NCBI RefSeq assembly: GCF_030418295.1
Contig: NZ_JAUHQA010000001.1
Coordinates: 1,674,001 to 1,738,000, forward strand
Reading direction: 5' to 3'
From: Demequina muriae
GTDB taxonomy: Bacteria > Actinomycetota > Actinomycetes > Actinomycetales > Demequinaceae
Length of the DNA: 64,000 nucleotides
Shown here: in pieces, positions 28,725 through 37,735 of the stretch
Layout: every line of letters starts with the position of its first letter
Numbering within the stretch: the stretch's first letter is position 1
The notes under the pieces: model-generated
Seen by the model: the letters and a program-made list of their open reading frames with translations, nothing else
What the model was told of the DNA's origin: nothing
The model's database searches: none
Program-made: the position numbers and the translations under genes

Positions 28725-29617
28725 CCAGCTCGGGGGACGACGTCGAGATCGAGTGGACCGATGCGCGGGCAGCGAACCTCGCGAACTGGGAGTCCCGGGT
28801 GCCGCTCCACCTGGGGGCGTATGCGATCGATGAGCTGCGCGCCGACCCTGCGCGACTCAGCTCGGTCGCCCGCACCGATGTCGAGGCGATGGCACCGTTC
28901 CTTCCCCAGGGGCTCTCCGGGCTTGACCTCTGCCACCTGCAATGCCACATCGGGACGGACACCGTGTCCCTCGCCCGCGCAGGCGCACGCGTGACGGGCG
29001 TCGACTTCTCGCCGTCGGCGCTTGCTGCGGCGGCCGCGCTCGCACACGAGCTGGGCATCGACGCCACGTGGGTCGAGTCGGACGTGCTCGACGCCCGCGC
29101 GGCCGTCCAGGGCGATTTCGACGTGGTCTACACGAGCATCGGCACCATCACCTGGCTCCACGACCTGGACCGGTGGGCGGGCCAGATCGCCGCGCTGCTG
29201 CGCCCCGGCGGACTGTTCTACATCCGGGACGGCCACCCCGCGATGTACTCGCTCGACGAGAACGCCGAGGGTCTGGTCACCCGCTACCGATACTTCGCCG
29301 ATGGGAGGGGACAGGTCTGGGACGACGACTCCACCTACGCGGGCGATGGCGTGGTGCAGAGCCCCCGCACGTATGAGTACCCGCACCCGCTGTCGGAGGT
29401 GGTGAACGCCGTGATCGGCGCGGGCCTGTCGATCGAGCGGCTGGACGAGGGCGACACGTTGCCCTGGCGGTTCAGCGACATGATGGAGGAGACCGAGGGC
29501 GGGGAGTGCGCGTATCCAGCGCCTCTGCGTGAGCGGATTCCGCTCACGTTCACGCTGGTCGCGCGGCGCCCGTCAGGCGCTCACAGCTTGCGCATGCGCA
29601 CCGATTCGACCTGGTGA
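28721..29617 (+). CDS. Class I SAM-dependent methyltransferase
   Basis: The 298-residue protein begins at the ATG that overlaps the DedA stop. It contains the SAM-binding motif I region [21 protein letters not shown] followed by [11 protein letters not shown], and a later [15 protein letters not shown] (post-motif III), typical of a Rossmann-fold methyltransferase. The glycine-rich loop is atypical (CHIGTD rather than GCGTG). The substrate is unknown. The last 12 codons run antisense over the 3' end of coaA, a 37-bp convergent overlap. Confidence 0.8.
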   Translation: MTSSGDDVEIEWTDARAANLANWESRVPLHLGAYAIDELRADPARLSSVARTDVEAMAPFLPQGLSGLDLCHLQCHIGTDTVSLARAGARVTGVDFSPSALAAAAALAHELGIDATWVESDVLDARAAVQGDFDVVYTSIGTITWLHDLDRWAGQIAALLRPGGLFYIRDGHPAMYSLDENAEGLVTRYRYFADGRGQVWDDDSTYAGDGVVQSPRTYEYPHPLSEVVNAVIGAGLSIERLDEGDTLPWRFSDMMEETEGGECAYPAPLRERIPLTFTLVARRPSGAHSLRMRTDSTW

Positions 29618-30555
29618 TCCTCGCCCTTCGCGAGGATGATCGTCGCTCGCGATCGCGTGGGGGCGATGTTGCGCGCCAGGTTGGGGGCGTTGATCGCGTC
29701 CCAGATCTCGCCCGCGCGGGCCGTCGCCTCCTCGTCGCTGAGCGATGAATAGGAGTGGAAGTAGGACTCGGGCTTGGTGAACGCCGTCGCGCGCAGCTGG
29801 AGGAACCGGTCGATGTACCAGCGCCGCACGTTGTGCGGCTGGGCGTCGACGTAGATCGACACGTCGAAGTAGTCGGAGACGGCCAGCGCCGTGTCGTCGA
29901 GGTCGCGCGGGGTCGCCGGCTGCAGGACGTTGAGGCCCTCGACGATGAGGACGTCGGGCTGGCGCACGGCGATGCGTTCTCCCGGCACGATGTCGTAGGT
30001 GAGGTGCGAGTAGACGGGCGCATGGACCTCGGGCAGCCCCGACTTCACGTCCGCGATGAACTGGCGCAGCGCACGCCGGTCGTAGGACTCGGGGAACCCC
30101 TTGCGGTCGAGGATCCCGCGCTTGCGCAGCACCGCGTTGGGGTAGAGGAACCCGTCGGTCGTGACGAGCGAGACGCGCGGGGTCTCGGGCCAGCGCCCCA
30201 TCAGCTCGCGCAGCACCCGTGCCGTCGTCGACTTCCCCACGGCGACGGAGCCGGCGATGCCGATGACGAACGGAGTGCGGGACGCGCGTTCGCCCAGGAA
30301 CGCGCTCGTCGCGGCATGGAGCTCGCCAGTCGCGCCGGAGTACAGGTTCAGGAGCCTCGACAGCGGCCGGTAGATGGTGTCGACCTCGGCGAGATCGATG
30401 GGATCGCCGAGACCGCGCACGCGGGCGATGTCCTCTTCCGTCAGTGGCAGCGGCGTGGTGTCGGCCAACGCGGACCACTCGGGACGGGAGAAGGTGACGA
30501 AAGGACTGGCGACGTCCTCGGCTGATCGTTCGTTCACTCGACCATTCAACCCCAT
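29581..30555 (-). CDS. coaA: Pantothenate kinase, type I
   Basis: CoaA phosphorylates pantothenate, the first step of coenzyme A synthesis. From the ATG at 30555 it has 324 residues; a GTG at 30537 would give 318 and fits the mycobacterial homologue's start equally well. The Walker A motif GSVAVGKST (residues 102-110), [24 protein letters not shown] and [13 protein letters not shown] are all characteristic of the CoA-inhibited type I enzyme. It is divergent from glmS with a 67-bp gap and overlaps the methyltransferase gene at the 3' end. Confidence 0.96.
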   Translation of the reverse strand: MGLNGRVNERSAEDVASPFVTFSRPEWSALADTTPLPLTEEDIARVRGLGDPIDLAEVDTIYRPLSRLLNLYSGATGELHAATSAFLGERASRTPFVIGIAGSVAVGKSTTARVLRELMGRWPETPRVSLVTTDGFLYPNAVLRKRGILDRKGFPESYDRRALRQFIADVKSGLPEVHAPVYSHLTYDIVPGERIAVRQPDVLIVEGLNVLQPATPRDLDDTALAVSDYFDVSIYVDAQPHNVRRWYIDRFLQLRATAFTKPESYFHSYSSLSDEEATARAGEIWDAINAPNLARNIAPTRSRATIILAKGEDHQVESVRMRKL

Positions 30556-30608
30556 GGTCGGCGATGCCCCGCGACGCGCTCGCCGCCGCCGCTGCGCCCA
30601 TCGGCCCG

Positions 30609-30623
30609 TAGACTCATCTCCTA
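30609..30623 (+). promoter_or_regulatory. -10 box of a probably leaderless glmS transcript
   Basis: TAGACT (30609-30614) ends eight bases before the glmS ATG, so transcription would start at or within two bases of the start codon. No Shine-Dalgarno sequence is present. The -35 region is weak. Confidence 0.5.
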
Positions 30624-32488
30624 TGTGCGGCATTGTGGGATACGTAGGCTCGGGAGAGCCTGACTCGCGCCCGGAGCGCGTCATCATGGGTGGGCTTGCC
30701 CGCCTCGAGTATCGCGGGTACGACTCCGCGGGCATCGCCCTCGTGGGCAACGATCCGGACCGGGTCGCGATCGCGAAGCGTGCGGGCAAGCTCGAGCGAC
30801 TGTCGACGGCGATCGCTGAGCACCCGCTGCCGCCGTCGACCGCCGCCATCGGACACACCCGGTGGGCGACGCACGGCGCCCCCACCGACGCGAATGCGCA
30901 CCCGCACCTCGCGGCCGGCGGCCGTCTCGCGCTGATCCACAACGGCATCATCGAGAACCACCACAGGCTCCGCGACGAGCTCATGGCGCAGGGCGTCGAC
31001 TTCCTGTCGGACACCGACACCGAGGTCGCCGCGCACCTGCTCGCGACCTACGTCGACCAGGGGCTCGGCCTCGCCGACGCGATGCGCGCGGTCGCGACGC
31101 GGCTCGAGGGCGCCTTCACGCTGCTCGCGGTGGACGTGCGCGAGCCGCGCACCGTCGTCGGCGCTCGTCGCAACTCTCCGCTGGTCGTCGGTCTCGGCGA
31201 CGGCGAGAACTTCCTGGGCTCGGACGTCGTGGCTTTCATCGAGCACACCCGCACCGCCCTGGAGCTCGGGCAGGACGAGGTCGTGGAGATCACGCCCACC
31301 TCCGTCGTGGTCACCGATGCTTCCGGTGCAGTCGTGGAGCGCGAGCCGTATCACGTGGACTGGGACGCCGCCGCTGCCGAGAAGGGCGGCTTCGCGACGT
31401 TCATGGACAAGGAGATCCACGACCAGCCCACGGCGGTCGCGGACACGCTTCGTGGACGCGTGGACGAGAACGGTCGACTGCGCCTCGACGAGGGGCTCAT
31501 CGACGAGTACGTGCTCAAGTCCATCGACAAGATCATCGTGGTCGCGTGCGGGACCGCGAGCTATGCGGGACTGGTCGCGCGCTACGCGATCGAGCACTGG
31601 ACGCGCATTCCCGTCGAGGTCGACCTGGCGCACGAGTTCCGCTACCGCGATCCGGTGGTGAACATCAAGACCCTCGTCGTGGCGATCAGCCAGTCCGGCG
31701 AGACCATGGACACCATCATGGCCGTGCGGCACGCGCAGCAGCAGGGTGCGACGGTGATCGGCATCGTCAACACGCAGGGCTCGACGATCGCGCGCGAGGC
31801 AGACGCGGTGCTTTACACCCGCGCCGGTCCCGAGATCGCTGTCGCCTCGACCAAGGCGTTCCTCGCGCAGATCACCGCGTCGTACCTGCTCGGCATCTTC
31901 CTCGCCGAGCTCCGCGGCAACAAGTTCCCCGACGAGATCGCGGCGCTTCTCTCCGAGCTCGACGCGATGCCCGCCAAGATCCAGCGAGTGCTCGACACCG
32001 CGGAGCCCATCCGGGTGGTCGCGCGCTCCATGGCGGACGAGCACACCGTGCTGTTCCTGGGTCGCCATGTGGGCTTCCCGGTCGCGCTCGAGGGTGCGCT
32101 CAAGCTCAAGGAGCTGGCATACATCCACGCCGAGGGCTTCGCCGCCGGTGAGCTCAAGCACGGCCCCATCGCGCTCGTCGAGCAGGACAAGCCGGTGTTC
32201 GTGATCGTTCCGAGCCCGCACGGTCCTGAGTCGCTCCATGCCAAGGTGCTGTCCAACGTGCAGGAGGTGCGAGCGCGCGGCGCCCGCACGCTCGTGATCG
32301 CCGTCGAGGGTGATGAGGAGGCCGCGAGGCACGCGGACGAGATCTTCTACGTGCCCGACGCACCGGTGCTGATGACTCCGCTGCTGAGCGTGATCCCGCT
32401 GCAGATCTTCGCCCACGAGCTCGCGTCCGCGAAGGGCTTCGACGTGGATCAGCCGCGGAACCTCGCCAAGTCGGTGACGGTCGAGTAG
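30623..32488 (+). CDS. glmS: Glutamine-fructose-6-phosphate aminotransferase (isomerising)
   Basis: GlmS makes glucosamine-6-phosphate from fructose-6-phosphate and glutamine, entry to UDP-GlcNAc. The start is fixed by [11 protein letters not shown], since Cys2 becomes the catalytic N-terminal nucleophile. The 621-residue protein has the glutaminase domain ([19 protein letters not shown]), two sugar-isomerase domains with the [11 protein letters not shown] motif, and ends AKSVTVE. It heads a close chain with acpS, alr, tsaE, tsaB and rimI. Confidence 0.97.
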   Translation: MCGIVGYVGSGEPDSRPERVIMGGLARLEYRGYDSAGIALVGNDPDRVAIAKRAGKLERLSTAIAEHPLPPSTAAIGHTRWATHGAPTDANAHPHLAAGGRLALIHNGIIENHHRLRDELMAQGVDFLSDTDTEVAAHLLATYVDQGLGLADAMRAVATRLEGAFTLLAVDVREPRTVVGARRNSPLVVGLGDGENFLGSDVVAFIEHTRTALELGQDEVVEITPTSVVVTDASGAVVEREPYHVDWDAAAAEKGGFATFMDKEIHDQPTAVADTLRGRVDENGRLRLDEGLIDEYVLKSIDKIIVVACGTASYAGLVARYAIEHWTRIPVEVDLAHEFRYRDPVVNIKTLVVAISQSGETMDTIMAVRHAQQQGATVIGIVNTQGSTIAREADAVLYTRAGPEIAVASTKAFLAQITASYLLGIFLAELRGNKFPDEIAALLSELDAMPAKIQRVLDTAEPIRVVARSMADEHTVLFLGRHVGFPVALEGALKLKELAYIHAEGFAAGELKHGPIALVEQDKPVFVIVPSPHGPESLHAKVLSNVQEVRARGARTLVIAVEGDEEAARHADEIFYVPDAPVLMTPLLSVIPLQIFAHELASAKGFDVDQPRNLAKSVTVE

Positions 32489-32490
32489 CG

Positions 32491-32850
32491 ATGCCGGTGC
32501 TGGGGCTGGGGATCGACGTGGTTGCGATCGAGAGGTTCGAGCAGGCGATCGAGAGGTCGCCCGGGTTCCTCGAGCGCGTCTTCACCCCCGCCGAGCGCGA
32601 GCTCGGCAAGCACAGCCTCGCCGCCCGCTGGGCAGCCAAGGAGGCGCTCGCGAAGGCGCTCGGTGCGCCCGCCGGTCTCAACTGGCAGGATGCCGAGGTC
32701 AGACGCGGGGACGGCGGCCGGCCCTCGCTCGAGGTGCGGGGCACCGTCGCGGCTCGCGCGGCCGCACTGGGGATCGCCCGGTTCCATCTCTCGCTCTCCC
32801 ACGACGCGGGCATCGCGTCGGCAGTCGTGATCGCGGAGGGGGACGCATGA
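32491..32850 (+). CDS. acpS: Holo-[acyl-carrier-protein] synthase
   Basis: AcpS transfers 4'-phosphopantetheine from CoA to acyl carrier protein. The 119-residue protein has the two signature motifs, GIDVVAIERF (metal-binding Asp9) and RWAAKEALAKALG, and the C-terminal FHLSLSHDAGIASAVVI strand. It starts two bases after glmS and overlaps alr by four bases. Confidence 0.95.
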   Translation: MPVLGLGIDVVAIERFEQAIERSPGFLERVFTPAERELGKHSLAARWAAKEALAKALGAPAGLNWQDAEVRRGDGGRPSLEVRGTVAARAAALGIARFHLSLSHDAGIASAVVIAEGDA

Positions 32851-33956
32851 GCGCACTGGAGGTGACCGTCGACTACGACGCGATCGCCCGCAACGTCGAG
32901 ATCCTCCGCGGCCACGCCGCTGGCGCCGACGTGATGGCGGTGGTGAAGGCCGATGCATACGGCCATGGCCTGGTCCGCGCCGCCCAGGCGGCGCGCCGCG
33001 GGGGCGCGACGTGGCTCGGCGTGGCGCAGCCGCACGAGGCGCTCGCGCTGCGCGCCGCGGGCGACTCCGGCCGCATCCTCACGTGGCTCTACGGGCCGGA
33101 TGTGCCCGCCCGCGCGCTCATCGCCGCCGACGTCGACCTCTCGGTGTCCTCCCCGGAGGTGCTGGGCGAGATCGTCGCGGTGTCGCGGGAGAACCCGAGG
33201 CCTGCGCGCCTCCACATCTGCGTCGATACGGGGCTGGGACGGGAGGGCGTCACTCCCGCCGAGCTGCCGGTGCTCCTGGACCTCGCGATCGCCGCGCAGG
33301 AGGAGGGCCTGGTGCGCATCGTCGGCATGTGGTCCCACCTCGCGTGGGCCGACGCTCCCGGTCACCCCACGATCGACGCGCAGGCGGATGTGTTTCGCGA
33401 GGCGCTCTCGCTTGCCCAGGATCGTCGGGTGGGCCTCGAGGTGCGCCATCTTGCGAACTCCGCATGCACGCTGACCCGGCCCGACCTTCACTTCGACCTG
33501 GTCCGGCCCGGTATCGCTATCTACGGCCTTCCTCCCGTGGCGGACCCGTATGGCGAACGGTTCGGGCTGACTCCCGCGATGACCGTGCGCTCCGAGGTCA
33601 TCCTGGTGAAGGACGTCCCGCAGGGCCACGGGGTGAGCTACGGACACGAGTACGTCACGCCGTACCCGACCACGCTGGGTCTGGTGAGCGCGGGCTACGC
33701 CGACGGGGTGTTCCGCTCGGGCGGGAACCGTGCCGAGGTGGGCATCCGCGGGCGCCGCTATCAGATCGCCGGCCGGGTGTGCATGGACCAGTTCGTCGTG
33801 GACCTCGGGCCGGCGACGTCGGTCTGCGCCGGCGACCCGGTGACGCTGTTCGGGGTGGACGGACCGAGTGCGACCGACTGGGCGCGCGCCATCGACACCA
33901 TCGACTACGAGATCGTGTGCCGCTTCGGTGCGCTCCGTGACAAGGGCGCGGCATGA
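32847..33956 (+). CDS. alr: Alanine racemase
   Basis: Alr is the PLP enzyme that supplies D-alanine for peptidoglycan. The 369-residue protein has the PLP lysine Lys34 in VVKADAYGHG, the second catalytic tyrosine region VSYGHEYVTPYPTTLG and GRVCMDQFVVDL. It overlaps acpS and tsaE by four bases each, so the genes are co-translated. Confidence 0.96.
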   Translation: MSALEVTVDYDAIARNVEILRGHAAGADVMAVVKADAYGHGLVRAAQAARRGGATWLGVAQPHEALALRAAGDSGRILTWLYGPDVPARALIAADVDLSVSSPEVLGEIVAVSRENPRPARLHICVDTGLGREGVTPAELPVLLDLAIAAQEEGLVRIVGMWSHLAWADAPGHPTIDAQADVFREALSLAQDRRVGLEVRHLANSACTLTRPDLHFDLVRPGIAIYGLPPVADPYGERFGLTPAMTVRSEVILVKDVPQGHGVSYGHEYVTPYPTTLGLVSAGYADGVFRSGGNRAEVGIRGRRYQIAGRVCMDQFVVDLGPATSVCAGDPVTLFGVDGPSATDWARAIDTIDYEIVCRFGALRDKGAA

Positions 33957-34447
33957 TCGACGTCACCCTCGAGGCGCCCGATGCGGAGGCGATGCGCGAC
34001 CTGGGGGCCCAGGTCATCGCGCCGCTGCTCCGGTCAGGCGACCTGGTGATCCTCACGGGGGACCTGGGAGCGGGCAAGACCACCTTCACGCAGGGCCTTG
34101 GCAGTGCGCTGGGAGTCAGGGGCGACATCGCGAGCCCCACGTTCATCATCGCGCGCACGCACCCGAGCCTCGTCGACGGTCCCGACCTGGTCCATGTCGA
34201 CGCGTACCGGCTGGGCTCGCTTCAGGAACTCGACGACCTCGACCTCGACACCTCGCTCGACGACGCCGTCACGGTGGTCGAATGGGGTGAGGGCGCCGCG
34301 TCGCTGTCGGAGGATCGCCTGCACCTCACGATTCTGCGACCCCGTGGCGGCGCCGTGGACATGGACGATCCGTCGGGCGGCGTGCGCTCGGTGCGCATCA
34401 CCTCGCACGGCGACCGCTGGGAGGGCATCGCCCTCCCCGGCCTCTAG
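33953..34447 (+). CDS. tsaE: tRNA t6A biosynthesis ATPase TsaE
   Basis: TsaE is the ATPase that recycles the TsaBD complex making N6-threonylcarbamoyladenosine at position 37 of ANN-decoding tRNAs. The 164-residue protein has the Walker A motif GDLGAGKTTFTQGLG (Gly36-Thr43 core), SPTFIIARTH and HVDAYRLGS. It overlaps alr and directly precedes tsaB. Confidence 0.95.
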   Translation: MIDVTLEAPDAEAMRDLGAQVIAPLLRSGDLVILTGDLGAGKTTFTQGLGSALGVRGDIASPTFIIARTHPSLVDGPDLVHVDAYRLGSLQELDDLDLDTSLDDAVTVVEWGEGAASLSEDRLHLTILRPRGGAVDMDDPSGGVRSVRITSHGDRWEGIALPGL

Positions 34448-34457
34448 GGTGGACGGC

Positions 34458-35063
34458 GTGATCCTCGCTCTCGACACCTCCGCCGCCGTGGCCGTCTCCG
34501 TGGTCGACGGCGACCGTGTGGTGGCCTCGCGATCGGAGTTCGCGCCGCGCGGCCACGCCGAGCTGCTGACCTCGCTGATCCGCGATGCCATGGCCGAGGC
34601 CGGAGTCACGGGTGCCGACCTCGAGAGCATCGTGGTGGGAACGGGCCCCGCGCCCTTCACCGGGCTGCGCGTGGGCCTGGTGACAGCGCGCACCCTGGCG
34701 TTCGCCTGGGGTGTGCCGGCGCACGGCGTCTGCTCGCTCGACGCGCTCGGCGCTGAGCACGGCGACGTGACGGTCATCGCCGATGCGCGCCGCAAGGAGG
34801 TCTACTGGGCGCGCTACCGCGACGGCCGGCGGATGGAAGGGCCCGAGGTGGGCTCGCCCGAGTCCGTGTCAGCGCCCGGGATCGTCGTGGGTCGTGGCGC
34901 GCTCCTGTACCCCGACGCATTCCCGCACGCGGTCGGCGGCGACCCTGACCCCGCATGGCTCGCCCGCGTCGCGCGGGAACGCCTCGCCTCGGGCGAGACG
35001 GACCTGCCGCTCGAGCCGATGTACCTGCGCCGCCCCGACGTCCACGGCGTCCCGGGCGCGTGA
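34458..35063 (+). CDS. tsaB: tRNA t6A biosynthesis protein TsaB
   Basis: TsaB is the non-catalytic partner of TsaD in t6A synthesis. The 201-residue protein begins VILALDTSAAVAVSVV and has GTGPAPFTGLRVGLVTARTLA, both standard family features. The GTG at 34458 gives the usual N-terminus; a GTG at 34449 is possible. A TAGGGT sequence at 34445 could serve as an internal -10. It lies 10 bp after tsaE and 27 bp before rimI. Confidence 0.93.
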   Translation: MILALDTSAAVAVSVVDGDRVVASRSEFAPRGHAELLTSLIRDAMAEAGVTGADLESIVVGTGPAPFTGLRVGLVTARTLAFAWGVPAHGVCSLDALGAEHGDVTVIADARRKEVYWARYRDGRRMEGPEVGSPESVSAPGIVVGRGALLYPDAFPHAVGGDPDPAWLARVARERLASGETDLPLEPMYLRRPDVHGVPGA

Positions 35064-35090
35064 CGACGTCGGCCCAGACGCCCGCCCGCG

Positions 35091-35582
35091 ATGTCTGACA
35101 CGTCCCCCGTCGACCCGACCCGCGCATCGGCCGTCGTCATCCGCGATCTGCGCGAGGACGATCTTGACCGGGTCGCGGAGCTCGAGCGCGAGATCTTCGG
35201 ATCCTCCGCGTGGTCGCCGGCGCTGGTGCGCGAGGACTTCCGGTTCGGAGCCTCGCGGTGGCGAGGAGCGGATGGCGAGGAGTCGCTCGCGGCATACGCC
35301 GTCTACGGTTTCGAAGGCGACGCCTTTCACCTGATGAACTTGGCGGTCGCCCCGGAGGCGCGGGGACGTCGGCTGGGGGCGGCGCTGATGGCGGACTTCA
35401 TGGCCGAGGCCCGCCGCCTGGAAGTGCGCGAGGCCTGGCTCGAGGTCGCGGTCACCAACGAGGTGGCGCTGGCGCTGTACCGCGCCCACGGCTTCGAGGA
35501 CGTGCGGGTGCGTCGGCGCTACTACCAGCCGGAGGGCCTCGACGCGCTGGTGATGCGCGTGCGGCTCGACGACCCGTCCTGA
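35091..35582 (+). CDS. rimI: Ribosomal protein S18-alanine N-acetyltransferase family GNAT
   Basis: RimI acetylates the N-terminus of ribosomal protein S18 and, in actinobacteria, other proteins. The 163-residue protein has the GNAT motif A (MNLAVAPEARGRRLGAALM), the motif-B tail ALYRAHGFEDVRVRRRYY and the IFGSSAW-type substrate loop. Its place between tsaB and tsaD is the conserved actinobacterial arrangement, which supports RimI over a general GNAT. Confidence 0.88.
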   Translation: MSDTSPVDPTRASAVVIRDLREDDLDRVAELEREIFGSSAWSPALVREDFRFGASRWRGADGEESLAAYAVYGFEGDAFHLMNLAVAPEARGRRLGAALMADFMAEARRLEVREAWLEVAVTNEVALALYRAHGFEDVRVRRRYYQPEGLDALVMRVRLDDPS

Positions 35583-35600
35583 CGGAGGCGCCGTCCCCGG

Positions 35601-35665
35601 CAAGTGTCGAACCGCGTGCACGTCCGGGGTCGGTCCTGCACGACTATCGACACTTGCGACACTTG
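35601..35665. terminator. Long bipartite hairpin between convergent rimI and DUF3817 gene
   Basis: CAAGTGTCGA (35601-35610) pairs with TCGACACTTG (35647-35656), and inside it GTGCA (35616-35620) pairs with TGCAC (35637-35641), separated by symmetric 5-nt internal loops. The 9-mer CGACACTTG is then repeated at once (35657-35665). No T-tract is present on either side. It is most simply a bidirectional terminator, but the third copy is odd. Confidence 0.55.
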
Positions 35666-35702
35666 TGAGGCGGGCGCGGGGCGGTCGGGCCTGCGGCGTG
35701 GC

Positions 35703-36032
35703 TCAGTCGGCGGTGGGGCGCACCAGCAGCCCCGAGCGGCGCATCCATCGCTCCAGCGGGATGGTGGTGAGGGGCGGCACGGCGGCCAGGAGGGCCAGCG
35801 CGAACACGCCCAGCGTCCACCGGAACCGGGTGGCGGCCACGACCGCGACCACGACGTAGACCAGGAACGCGGCGCCGTGCAGGGGGCCGAAGATGGCCAC
35901 CCCCATCTCTGTGAGGTGCAGCACGTGCTCGAGCAGCATGCCCAGCAGGAGGCCGGTCCACGTGACGGCCTCGACGATCGCGACCGCGACGAACGCGCGC
36001 CCGACCCGGTCCGTGGGGAGCGGCGCGCTCAC
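35703..36032 (-). CDS. DUF3817 family integral membrane protein
   Basis: Function unknown. The GTG at 36032 gives 109 residues with three hydrophobic segments: AFVAVAIVEAVTWTGLLLGM, a central GVAIFGPLHGAAFLVYVVVA and a C-terminal FALALLAAVPPLTTIPLERW. The FGPLHG motif between the helices is typical of the DUF3817 family, common in actinobacteria. It overlaps the preceding nitroreductase-type gene by four bases and is probably co-transcribed with it. Confidence 0.8.
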   Translation of the reverse strand: MSAPLPTDRVGRAFVAVAIVEAVTWTGLLLGMLLEHVLHLTEMGVAIFGPLHGAAFLVYVVVAVVAATRFRWTLGVFALALLAAVPPLTTIPLERWMRRSGLLVRPTAD

Positions 36033-36634
36033 GCGACCCTCACCGCCTGGTCGGCGCCCAGGCGCCCACGTCGCTCGCCCGCGCCGTGATCGTCCTCGTG
36101 CGGGTAGCCGATGCCGAACAGCACCTCCGAGCGCCACGAGGTGCCCTCGAACAGTGCGGCATCCATGGCGGCCTTGTCGAAGCCGCCGTAGGGGCGCACG
36201 GCCAGGCCCGCGGCCCGCAGACCCACGATGAAGTAGCCCGCCTGCAGCATCGCGCCCGAGTGGGCCATGCTGCTGCGGCGACCGGGGTCGCCCTCGAGGC
36301 GCTCGTACGTCGACGCGGTGCCGGCCCCGGTGACGTCGAAGGTGTCGTGGAAGCGCTCGTCGTGCGCGGCGACGACCAGCAGCGGCGCCTTCGCGAGCTT
36401 GGCGCGGTTGCCTTCGAGCGCATTCGCGATGACCGCGGCACGGGCCTCGTCGGACTCGGCGACGAGCAGGCGCAGCGGCACGGTGTTGTTGCCGGTGGGG
36501 CCCCATTTCACGAGCTCCCACACCTTGCGCACGACGTTCGCGGGCACGGGGCGGTCAGCGAAGTTGACGTTGGATCGCGCGTCGAGGAACAGCAGCGAGC
36601 GCGCGTCGGCATCCAGGGAAGAGGTGGTGGGCAT
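36029..36634 (-). CDS. Nitroreductase family protein, RutE/HadB-like
   Basis: The 201-residue protein has the FMN-dependent nitroreductase fold signatures of the malonic semialdehyde reductase (RutE) group: LLFLDARSNVNFADRPVP, KWGPTGNNTVPLRLLV, and GYFIVGLRAAGLAVRPYGGFD. RutE-type enzymes reduce malonic semialdehyde in pyrimidine breakdown or act as general NAD(P)H:flavin-dependent reductases. No other rut genes are nearby, so a general reductase is equally possible. It is divergent from tsaD with a 56-bp gap. Confidence 0.82.
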   Translation of the reverse strand: MPTTSSLDADARSLLFLDARSNVNFADRPVPANVVRKVWELVKWGPTGNNTVPLRLLVAESDEARAAVIANALEGNRAKLAKAPLLVVAAHDERFHDTFDVTGAGTASTYERLEGDPGRRSSMAHSGAMLQAGYFIVGLRAAGLAVRPYGGFDKAAMDAALFEGTSWRSEVLFGIGYPHEDDHGAGERRGRLGADQAVRVA

Positions 36635-36678
36635 GCCTTCGATTCTCTCTCACGCCCGGCGGTGCCCGCGACCGCGGT

Positions 36679-36691
36679 TAGGCTTGCCGGG
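36679..36691 (+). promoter_or_regulatory. -10 box of a probably leaderless tsaD transcript
   Basis: TAGGCT (36679-36684) is six bases before the tsaD GTG, so the start codon would be at or next to the +1 position. No ribosome binding site is present. Confidence 0.5.
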
Positions 36692-37731
36692 TGAATCCCT
36701 TGGTGCTCGGAATCGAGTCGACGTGCGACGAGACGGGGGTCGCCCTCGTCGAGGGCACCGACCTCCTCGTGGACGTCACCGCGTCGTCGATGGACGAGCA
36801 TGCGCGGTTCGGCGGCATCGTGCCCGAGGTCGCGTCTCGCGCCCACCTCGAAGCCTTCCTGCCCACGCTCGAGCAGGCCCTTGACCGCGCCGGCCGCACG
36901 CTGTCGGAGGTGGACGCGATCGCAGTCGCCGCCGGTCCCGGGCTCGTGGGTTCGCTCACCGTCGGAAACGCCGCGGCCAAGGCCCTCGCCCTCGCGCTGG
37001 ATCGCCCGCTGTACGGCGTCAACCACGTGATCGGCCACGCTGTCGTGGACGAGCTGGTGCACGGCGAGTTCCCCGATCGGGTGATGTCGCTCGTGGTGTC
37101 CGGTGGCCACACGTCGCTGCTGCTGATCGAGGGGTCCGCCGTGACCGTGCGTGAGCTCGGGCACACCTTGGATGACGCGGCGGGCGAGGCCTTCGACAAG
37201 GTGGGCCGCCTGCTGGGCCTGCCGTATCCGGGCGGGCCCCATATCGACCGCCTGGCCCGCGAGGGCGACCCCACGGCGATCCCGTTCCCGCGCGCGCTCA
37301 CGGCCCCCAAGTTCAAGGCCACGCACGCGTACGACTTCTCGTTCTCCGGACTCAAGACCGCCGTCGCGCGGTGGGTGGAGGCCGAACAGGACGCGGGGCG
37401 CGAGATCCCCGTGGCCGACGTCGCGGCCTCGTTCGCCGATGCGGTCGCGGACGTGCTGATGATGAAGACGCTCGACGCGTGCCGCGAGCACGGCGTCGAG
37501 ACGCTGGTGATCGGCGGCGGATTCAGCGCCAACTCCCAGCTGCGCGACATGGCCACCACGCGCGGCGAGGCTGCGGGGATCGACGTGCGCATCCCGCCCA
37601 TCCGCTACTGCACGGACAACGGCGCGATGATCGCGGCGCTCGGCTCCGCGGTGATGCGCAATGGCGGGGTGGCCAGCGATCTCGGCATTGGGGTGGACTC
37701 GTCCATGCCGCTCACGACGGTCTCCGTCTAG
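36691..37731 (+). CDS. tsaD: tRNA N6-adenosine threonylcarbamoyltransferase
   Basis: TsaD transfers the threonylcarbamoyl group to A37 of tRNA with TsaB and TsaE. The 346-residue protein begins [20 protein letters not shown] and has the metal-binding [24 protein letters not shown] and the C-terminal [18 protein letters not shown]. It lies 1.1 kb after rimI on the same strand but with its own promoter. Confidence 0.97.
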   Translation: MNPLVLGIESTCDETGVALVEGTDLLVDVTASSMDEHARFGGIVPEVASRAHLEAFLPTLEQALDRAGRTLSEVDAIAVAAGPGLVGSLTVGNAAAKALALALDRPLYGVNHVIGHAVVDELVHGEFPDRVMSLVVSGGHTSLLLIEGSAVTVRELGHTLDDAAGEAFDKVGRLLGLPYPGGPHIDRLAREGDPTAIPFPRALTAPKFKATHAYDFSFSGLKTAVARWVEAEQDAGREIPVADVAASFADAVADVLMMKTLDACREHGVETLVIGGGFSANSQLRDMATTRGEAAGIDVRIPPIRYCTDNGAMIAALGSAVMRNGGVASDLGIGVDSSMPLTTVSV

Positions 37732-37735
37732 CGTC

